NCBI GenBank assembly: GCA_003641415.1
Contig: QNAG01000083.1
Span: 1 to 11,079 of the forward strand
Source: Candidatus Zixiibacteriota bacterium
GTDB taxonomy: Bacteria > Zixibacteria > MSB-5A5 > GN15 > FEB-12
Direction: 5' to 3'
DNA length: 11,079 nucleotides
Shown: positions 6,906 to 11,079 of the stretch, piece by piece
Layout of the letters: every line of letters starts with the position of its first letter
How positions within the stretch are numbered: position 1 is the stretch's first letter
Notes under the pieces: generated by a model
Database searches by the model: none
The model's input: the letters and a program-made list of their open reading frames with translations, nothing else
Told to the model about the DNA's origin: nothing
Position numbers and translations under genes: made by a program

Positions 6906-8061
6906 CAATTTTAATCCATTTCACTGGATCAAGCGGTTCCCGCCCGAATCTTAACTCAAATTTCACTAAACCATCCTTATTGGCAGCCGCCAGAACTGTT
7001 TCGGTTGGAAGATACTCCCCTTGACTGATAGCTATCTTACCCAGACCACCGTAGGTGGTGTAGTATTGACCGTCGTGGTTAATAATAACAAAATTACCAT
7101 AACCGCGCAAATTCCCGACATAAGCTACACTTCCCCCAGCTACGGCAACTACCGGTCCGGATGGCCGTCCCTCTATTGTAATCCCGGGTGAGAATGACTC
7201 AAGGCGAGTGACAGGGTCTATAGTAAAACCGAAAGGAACTACAATTTTACCCCGATAGGGGCAAACTAATTGTCCCTTAAGAGTAGCGAAAACTGATGGT
7301 CCGATTGGTAGGTTCCGGTTAGTTCGCTGTCGGCGTTCATTCTCCAGACGAGCTATAACCCGCTCTATCTCCTTAGAAGCTTGCTGAAGAGTCAACATGC
7401 GGTCACCTTCAACCATTTTTGCACGGTGCAACGATTCGAGAGATTTTTCCTCCTTGTGCTTACGGCTTTCTTCAAGAGCAGTAGCTACTTCCTTGTTTTT
7501 TTTAAGAGATGCTACCTGTTTCTTTTCATCTGTCAATTGGTCAAGGCGGTCGGATGTCTGAGCGACCGAGGTTGCTGCCATATCGATATTCGCTGTTTCA
7601 AAGCTGGCTAACGCTGCTAAGTACCTAGACTGACGAGAGCGCTCTACTTCGGCCAGAGGAGTTTCCCAGAGAGATACTTGAGATAAGTGAACAGCTCGGC
7701 TATAGAACTGGCGAATATCGCCAAGGTAACGTCGTCTGGTCAAGTCAAGCCTGTCCTGATTATTTTCCAGCTCTTTTTCGACATCGCTTATTCCCTCTCG
7801 CACTTTACTCAACTGTTTGTTTAATCTTTTGATGACCTTCTGATTAGTAGTGATACGTTGATCAATGTCCGAGATTTGTTTTTGGGTTGCAATTTCCTCT
7901 ATCTTGAGTGAATCCAGGTGTTCCCTGCTTCGTTTAACTTCTTTCTGGATGCTCTCAAGCTCGGACTTCTGATTTATAATCTGGCTGCGATCGTCGGCTT
8001 TTACCGGTGTTATCGTGAGAATTATACTCAGGAGAAAAAGTGGTAGCAGGAAATAACGCAT
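6895..8061 (-). CDS. envC: EnvC-like amidase activator: coiled coil plus degenerate LytM/M23 domain
   Basis: By family a periplasmic protein recruited by FtsX that switches on cell-wall amidases to split septal peptidoglycan. Length is 388 residues. There is a signal peptide at 1-22 (hydrophobic 4-19, then PVKA before DD), long charged coiled coils at about 24-115 and 165-245, and a LytM fold from about 258 (FATLKGQLVCPYRGKIVVPFG) to the end. Zinc ligands of active M23 peptidases are missing: the HxxxD region reads ESFSPGITIEG (288-298) and the HxH region reads VKFELRF (366-372). An isolated His remains in NHDG at 328-331. E. coli EnvC is degenerate in the same places. The ATG at 8059-8061 has GAGG six bases upstream, overlapping the ftsX stop. 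The ftsE-ftsX-envC order supports the role. The symbol is by analogy. Confidence 0.88.
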   Translation of the reverse strand: MRYFLLPLFLLSIILTITPVKADDRSQIINQKSELESIQKEVKRSREHLDSLKIEEIATQKQISDIDQRITTNQKVIKRLNKQLSKVREGISDVEKELENNQDRLDLTRRRYLGDIRQFYSRAVHLSQVSLWETPLAEVERSRQSRYLAALASFETANIDMAATSVAQTSDRLDQLTDEKKQVASLKKNKEVATALEESRKHKEEKSLESLHRAKMVEGDRMLTLQQASKEIERVIARLENERRQRTNRNLPIGPSVFATLKGQLVCPYRGKIVVPFGFTIDPVTRLESFSPGITIEGRPSGPVVAVAGGSVAYVGNLRGYGNFVIINHDGQYYTTYGGLGKIAISQGEYLPTETVLAAANKDGLVKFELRFGREPLDPVKWIKIDAF

Positions 8062-8064
8062 AAC

Positions 8065-8922
8065 CTACCTCAAGAGCTTCCTGATGCCAAGATAACCACT
8101 GATCGCACCCAGTGCGGCTGCGGCTGCGCAGAAAATTACTATCTCTTCAATAACGGGATACACTATCTCAATCTGGGTCAGACTGATCTGATGGCTGCCG
8201 TAATTAATTGCCAGCCAACCTGCGGCAGCAGAAAGACCACTGATAAGCATTCCCTCGATGAGAAACGGAAAGGCAAGGAAAAGTCTGCCCGCCCCAAGCA
8301 GGCGCATCTGCTGAAAACCTTCAGTGCGAGCTCTTGTCATTAGGCGGATGTTATTAACTGAACTGATAATTGCTGTCAGGAGGATAAACACTCCGAGAGC
8401 CAATCCAAAACGCTTGATAATTACTCTTGTAGCCTCTGCATTTTTAAGCCACTGTTGGCTGTAGGTAACTTCAGCTATCTCAGGGAAACCGGACAGTCCT
8501 TCACATACTGAAGCCATATCTTCGGAATTAAGAGCGTCAGATTCGAACTCTATAATAAAAGACCGTGGGAGGGGATTGGCAGAGTCGTATCCGATTAACA
8601 GGTCAGTTCCCAGCATCTCATGTAGAACCTCACGAGCCTTTTCCCTGGAGATATACTCAATTGCAATAATGCCTTCGGTATGGGCAATTGCATCCTGAAG
8701 CGGGGGTATTTCAGTATCAATAACGTGCTCCGCCACGAAAGCTTCCATGCGCAACTGAGAAATGAGACGGGTGTATAATTGTTCGGTAGTGGCGGCGGCA
8801 ATCCAAAAAAGATCAAACAACAAGAACAGAAGCGCCAGCGAAAGAAGAGCGCCCAGAGCTGTGCCGGGAAAACGGTAAAGGCTGCGTCCCAATTCGCGGA
8901 ATATGTGGCTTAATCGACTCAC
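8065..8922 (-). CDS. ftsX: Cell division protein FtsX
   Basis: Inner-membrane partner of FtsE in the divisome; its periplasmic loop binds EnvC-type amidase regulators. Length is 285 residues, within the family range. There are four predicted membrane segments at about 24-45, 172-190, 217-240 and 258-278. The large extracytoplasmic domain (about 46-170) carries NPLPRSFIIEF at 116-126, a recognisable FtsX segment. The block after helix two, NNIRLMTRARTEGFQQMRLLGA (190-211), matches the cytoplasmic loop conserved in FtsX. The start is GTG at 8920-8922, inside the ftsE stop in the form GTGA (4-base overlap), the usual ftsE/ftsX coupling. Unlike its FtsE partner, FtsX shows no obvious degeneration. 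Confidence 0.93.
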   Translation of the reverse strand: MSRLSHIFRELGRSLYRFPGTALGALLSLALLFLLFDLFWIAAATTEQLYTRLISQLRMEAFVAEHVIDTEIPPLQDAIAHTEGIIAIEYISREKAREVLHEMLGTDLLIGYDSANPLPRSFIIEFESDALNSEDMASVCEGLSGFPEIAEVTYSQQWLKNAEATRVIIKRFGLALGVFILLTAIISSVNNIRLMTRARTEGFQQMRLLGAGRLFLAFPFLIEGMLISGLSAAAGWLAINYGSHQISLTQIEIVYPVIEEIVIFCAAAAALGAISGYLGIRKLLR

Positions 8923-9584
8923 TCCAGTGTTCCGTTGCTGATATGGTATATATCGCTGTTAGGCAAATCATGGGCAGGAGCGTCTGAACAGAGAAGCAAC
9001 AGGGCCCTGCCAGACAGCGATGCCTTAATTAGAAACTCAAAGATACGAGCAGTAGTTGCCTGGTCCAGTCCTGCAGAAGGCTCATCAATTATCAAAAGAG
9101 GTTGATCACCTATCGAAGCCCGGGCGAACTGCACCAGGGTGTGCTCTACCCGGGTGAGAGTTCGTGGATAGTCACCAGCTTTTTTCAGAAGAGAGAATTC
9201 CGTAAGCATCTTCAACAACTTCGCCTGACGCCTCCGCTTACTGAGACCGGTTATCACCAGCGGGAATGCGATATTCTCAGCCACAGTCATAGAAGGAACC
9301 AATCCAAAAATTCCCCCAACACCGCCTATCATACGCCTGACCCGGTTGATAGCCCAAATTCGTCGCGGTCTGAGCGATTCACCGAAAACTTCAACCAGAC
9401 CCTCATCCGCAAATCCAACCCCTGTCAGCAGCGCTGTTAATGAGGTTTTCCCAGACCCGGGACCACCTGTCACTATAGCAGTATGACCAGCTTTCAAAGT
9501 CAGGTTGAGATTGCGAAAAATTCCCTCATTGCGCGCAGCGCCAAGATAGACATTTTGAATATCAGCGACGATCTCATCAGCCAT
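8919..9584 (-). CDS. ftsE: FtsE-like ABC ATPase with degenerate catalytic motifs
   Basis: Cytoplasmic nucleotide-binding partner of FtsX. From the ATG at 9582-9584 it is 221 residues, against 222 for E. coli FtsE, and begins about ten residues before the NVYLG strand as expected. GGTGG lies six bases upstream. A longer frame reaches an ATG at 9717-9719, but it would run through the promoter region. Walker A (GGPGSGKTS, 40-48) and Walker B with catalytic glutamate and D-loop (IIDEPSAGLD, 165-174) are intact. Aligned to E. coli FtsE, the Q-loop Gln is Gly91 (IGGVGGIFG, 86-94), the LSGGEQ signature is LTRVEH (143-148), and the switch His of ATHD is Ser200 (LCSD, 198-201). ATP binding is plausible; standard ABC hydrolysis is doubtful. 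First gene of the minus-strand run. Confidence 0.87.
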   Translation of the reverse strand: MADEIVADIQNVYLGAARNEGIFRNLNLTLKAGHTAIVTGGPGSGKTSLTALLTGVGFADEGLVEVFGESLRPRRIWAINRVRRMIGGVGGIFGLVPSMTVAENIAFPLVITGLSKRRRQAKLLKMLTEFSLLKKAGDYPRTLTRVEHTLVQFARASIGDQPLLIIDEPSAGLDQATTARIFEFLIKASLSGRALLLLCSDAPAHDLPNSDIYHISNGTLE

Positions 9585-9613
9585 AGGTTGCCACCCGAAT
9601 AAAACGTTGGCAG

Positions 9614-9642
9614 TTGACATCCCGCTACTACTGAAGTATGAT
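9614..9642 (+). promoter_or_regulatory. Near-consensus sigma70-type promoter for the secreted propeller gene
   Basis: TTGACA at 9614-9619, a 17-base spacer, then TATGAT at 9637-9642: 11 of 12 consensus positions with ideal spacing. Transcription would start near 9649, giving a leader of about 70 bases to the gene at 9722. It is the best promoter visible in the window. Confidence 0.75.
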
Positions 9643-9665
9643 ATTATCAGAGTAGCTGTTGAAAA

Positions 9666-9695
9666 CTTATACTGATGAGAATAATACAAAGTCAA
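9666..9695 (-). promoter_or_regulatory. Candidate promoter of the ftsE gene run
   Basis: On the minus strand TTGACT (9690-9695), an 18-base spacer and TATAAG (9666-9671): 5/6 matches in each box. The start would fall near 9659, about 75 bases before the ftsE ATG. A second overlapping option, TTGTTA with TATTAT at 17 bases, lies slightly upstream. Both sit between the ftsE start and the divergent gene, where the operon promoter should be. Confidence 0.5.
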
Positions 9696-9721
9696 AAATG
9701 TCTTAACAATGTAAAACAACT

Positions 9722-10657
9722 ATGAAAACATTATCCGTAACAACATTATTTCTTCTGATGCTTGCCTCTGCAGCGAACGCTCAGGGTTGGCAATCAATGA
9801 CATTAAACTGGAATGAGACCCTCACGGGGGTAGCTTTTACTCATCCGGACACAGGCTTTCTGGTAAGCGCCAGTGGCGGTTTCGCACAAACCGTAGATGG
9901 TGGTAAAACCTGGAAGACAACAGTAGTAAATGAGGGGGTGAAACTTGAAGATGTATCGTTTGCCAGCGGCAACAGGGGACTGGTTTGTGGGCATCGTGGT
10001 GGTCTTTTTCTCACTACTGATGGTGGCCGGAATTGGCTCGATATATCTCCGGGAGATACCAACCATATCTATTTCGATGTTGAGTGGATTGATTCCAAAA
10101 CTGCCCTGCTGACCGGTATGGATAGAGGAGCTGAAGCCCCAATGGCCGGGGTAGCTTATCACAGTATTGATACTGGTCACACTTGGCAAAGACTGGAATC
10201 AATGGGGATGGGTTACAGCGAGATAAATGTTTCACCAGATGGTACGGTATGTTTTCCCTCGTACGGTCAACTTCTGTGCTCTCATGATAAAGGCAGCTCT
10301 TGGACAAAAATCAGAACCTTTAACGATAGTCCGGCGCGTACTCTTTCGATTTTTGGCAAAACAGGACTTATGGCTGGTCCCCATGGAATGTGTGCGATTT
10401 CAGAAGACAGTGGCAAAACCTGGACTTTGGTATTACAGTCGGAGAGTTCAACTTTTGTGACAGCGGAATTGATAGATGAACATTCCGGTTATATCGCCGG
10501 ACCGAAAGCGATTATGATGAGGACAGCGGATGGCGGCAAAACCTGGGAGAGGGAATTGCTGGTCAAGTCCTTTCATATACTCGATATGTGCCAAATCGGC
10601 AATCGCTTGTATGCGGTTGGTTCTGAGGGATCGATCATCTACAAAATTATCAAATAG
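9722..10657 (+). CDS. Secreted YCF48/BNR-type beta-propeller protein
   Basis: Length is 311 residues. A type I signal peptide occupies 1-20 (hydrophobic 6-16, cleavage likely after ANA before QG), so the product is exported and soluble in the periplasm or outside. The mature part is built of repeats each carrying an Asp-box, consensus D-x-G-x-T-W: DGGKTW (59-64), DGGRNW (100-105), DTGHTW (150-155), DKGSSW (189-194), DSGKTW (229-234) and DGGKTW (270-275), with a closing half-repeat VGSEGSIIYKI (299-309). This predicts a six- or seven-bladed propeller like the photosystem II assembly factor Ycf48/Hcf136 and many uncharacterised bacterial proteins. No sialidase catalytic residues are recognisable. 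It has a strong promoter but no clear Shine-Dalgarno before the ATG. It is divergent from ftsE; function is unknown. Confidence 0.92.
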   Translation: MKTLSVTTLFLLMLASAANAQGWQSMTLNWNETLTGVAFTHPDTGFLVSASGGFAQTVDGGKTWKTTVVNEGVKLEDVSFASGNRGLVCGHRGGLFLTTDGGRNWLDISPGDTNHIYFDVEWIDSKTALLTGMDRGAEAPMAGVAYHSIDTGHTWQRLESMGMGYSEINVSPDGTVCFPSYGQLLCSHDKGSSWTKIRTFNDSPARTLSIFGKTGLMAGPHGMCAISEDSGKTWTLVLQSESSTFVTAELIDEHSGYIAGPKAIMMRTADGGKTWERELLVKSFHILDMCQIGNRLYAVGSEGSIIYKIIK

Positions 10658-10659
10658 AC

Positions 10660-10713
10660 AGTAGATCAAACGGCCTGTCGCTTGACGATCAAGATCGAGT
10701 AGGTCAAACGGCC
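10660..10713. repeat. Pair of 16-base direct repeats after the propeller gene
   Basis: AGTAGATCAAACGGCC at 10660-10675 and AGTAGGTCAAACGGCC at 10698-10713 differ at one base and are 22 bases apart. The intervening DNA holds the small palindrome CGATCAAGATCG. The rest of 10658-10736 shows no gene and no convincing intrinsic terminator: only a weak GC stem before TTTAT near 10712-10724. Confidence 0.6.
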
Positions 10714-10736
10714 AGCCGGCTTTATATTGCTACATT

Positions 10737-10818
10737 GTCATTCCTACGACGGCAGGGATCCAGCAGGCATTGCCTGTATGTTGCCTGTGCACTGGACCCC
10801 AGCTTTCGCTATGGTGAC
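10737..10818. repeat. Interspersed palindromic repeat with imperfect 26-base inverted ends
   Basis: The left arm at 10737-10762 begins GTCATTCC and ends GGGATCCA. The right arm at 10793-10818, read in complement, begins GTCACC and ends GGGGTCCA. The arms match at well over half their positions, with identical GTCA ends and a shared CGA-GC-GGG core. The form resembles the widespread bacterial repeats that begin GTCATTCCCGCG and end GGAATCCAG. The centre carries CAGGCA-T-TGCCTG and a repeated TTGCCTGT. It supplies the 3' end of the amidase-remnant reading frame. Confidence 0.6.
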
Positions 10819-11010
10819 AAATAAAGGGATAGGGTGACAAAATACAGCGCCGGTGGCGCTGGCAGAACCACTAAGGGGTTCTGCCCTATGATACTGGTCG
10901 GCGCCCGGCCCGCCGTGCCCGGGGTCTACATACAGATCCTGTGCATACGCACCTACTGGCAGGATGAACATCACGCAGGCAATCAAGTGTAAAACAACTT
11001 TGCTCATCAT
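10744..11010 (-). pseudogene. N-acetylmuramoyl-L-alanine amidase N-terminal remnant running into repeats
   Basis: An 88-residue frame. Residues 1-23 form a signal peptide (hydrophobic 5-19, cleavage after AYA before QD). Next comes DLYVDPGHGGPGADQY at 25-40, the opening of an Amidase_3-type zinc amidase, whose DPGHGG His32 is the first zinc ligand. From residue 42 the sequence is encoded by the hairpin repeat and the palindromic repeat and no longer resembles an amidase. The glutamate and second histidine ligands are absent, so activity is impossible. Family enzymes have about 180 or more residues in this domain. AAGGGGGG precedes two adjacent ATGs; the second (11005-11007) has better spacing. 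It overlaps the end of an upstream gene. I call it a truncated remnant; a short exported peptide could still be made. Confidence 0.6.
10846..10885. repeat. Two tandem GC-rich hairpins
   Basis: AGCGCC-GGT-GGCGCT (10846-10860, 6 perfect pairs) is followed directly by GGCAGAACC-ACTAAGG-GGTTCTGCC (10861-10885, 9 perfect pairs, 7-base loop). The pair resembles REP/RIP-type extragenic palindromes or a transcription-stopping structure between converging genes, though no T-run follows on either strand. The second hairpin marks the exact point where amidase similarity ends. Confidence 0.75.
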
Positions 11011-11079
11011 AATCCCCCCTTCATGTCACTGATCTCTATGTAGTTCGCATCGGAGGCATAATTCTCATAGGCAATCTTC
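11007..11079 (-). CDS. 3' end of an unidentified minus-strand gene
   Basis: Only one minus-strand frame is open from the window edge; it encodes 23 residues ending YIEISDMKGGL and stops with TGA at 11007-11009, overlapping the ATG of the amidase remnant as ATGA. The other two frames stop early. The overlap and ordinary amino-acid composition suggest a real upstream cistron co-transcribed with the remnant. The fragment is too short to name. Confidence 0.5.
   Translation of the reverse strand, partial: KIAYENYASDANYIEISDMKGGL

Noticed and set aside
9585..9719. N-terminal extension of FtsE by up to 45 residues, from an ATG at 9717-9719 or at 9618-9620
   Set aside because: The extension resembles nothing in FtsE, would cover the divergent promoter region, and makes the protein too long. 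The ATG at 9582-9584 gives 221 residues and has GGTGG at good spacing.
10658..10736. Intrinsic terminator after the propeller gene
   Set aside because: Only 3-4 bp GC stems and small palindromes are present and no T-run follows a stable stem. The hairpins at 10846-10885 are better structures but also lack a T-run.
1..11079. CRISPR array, tRNA or rRNA gene, integrase, transposase, toxin-antitoxin or defence island
   Set aside because: No regularly spaced repeats, cloverleaf, rRNA segment or mobile-element enzyme was recognised. Nearly all of 1-10657 is accounted for by housekeeping or envelope genes.

Overview
The window reads as a chromosomal housekeeping region of a diderm (Gram-negative-type) bacterium of moderate GC content. 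It is dominated by one dense minus-strand gene run of ten genes, in transcription order ftsE, ftsX, envC-like, holB, ricT (PSP1 family), metG, tatD, rsmA, pdxJ and rluD, the last cut by the window start. Neighbouring genes overlap by 1 to 11 bases or lie 3 to 12 bases apart, except for gaps of 64 bases (holB/ricT), 66 bases (rsmA/pdxJ) and 8 bases (pdxJ/rluD). The sub-order holB-ricT-metG-tatD-rsmA is the one known from Bacillus subtilis and other Firmicutes. Here it is joined to an FtsEX-EnvC divisome module, which implies an outer-membrane lineage, and to PdxJ of the DXP-dependent vitamin B6 route. My loose guess is the FCB or Zixibacteria neighbourhood. I cannot prove that from sequence alone.

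Region by region: 1-2858 holds rluD (partial), pdxJ, rsmA and tatD. 2858-6905 holds metG, ricT and holB (tRNA charging, a Cys-rich PSP1 protein, the clamp-loader delta prime subunit). 6895-9584 holds the EnvC/FtsX/FtsE cell-division module. 9585-9721 is a divergent control region with a near-consensus promoter facing right and a second good candidate facing left. 9722-10657 is the only clear plus-strand gene, a secreted YCF48/BNR-type beta-propeller. 10658-11079 is a degenerate stretch: direct repeats, a palindromic interspersed repeat, tandem hairpins, an N-terminal remnant of an N-acetylmuramoyl-L-alanine amidase gene whose reading frame runs on into the repeats, and the 3' end of another minus-strand gene.

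The most interesting signals are deviations inside genes that look ordinary by name. The FtsE homologue keeps Walker A and Walker B but has lost the Q-loop glutamine, the LSGGQ signature and the switch histidine. The adjacent EnvC-like protein has a LytM domain without its zinc ligands, as expected of an amidase activator. The PdxJ homologue has lost two of the three catalytic residues (both histidines) plus other active-site histidines. None of these genes is frameshifted, so they look like selected variants rather than decay. No CRISPR array, tRNA, rRNA, integrase, transposase or obvious defence system was seen.
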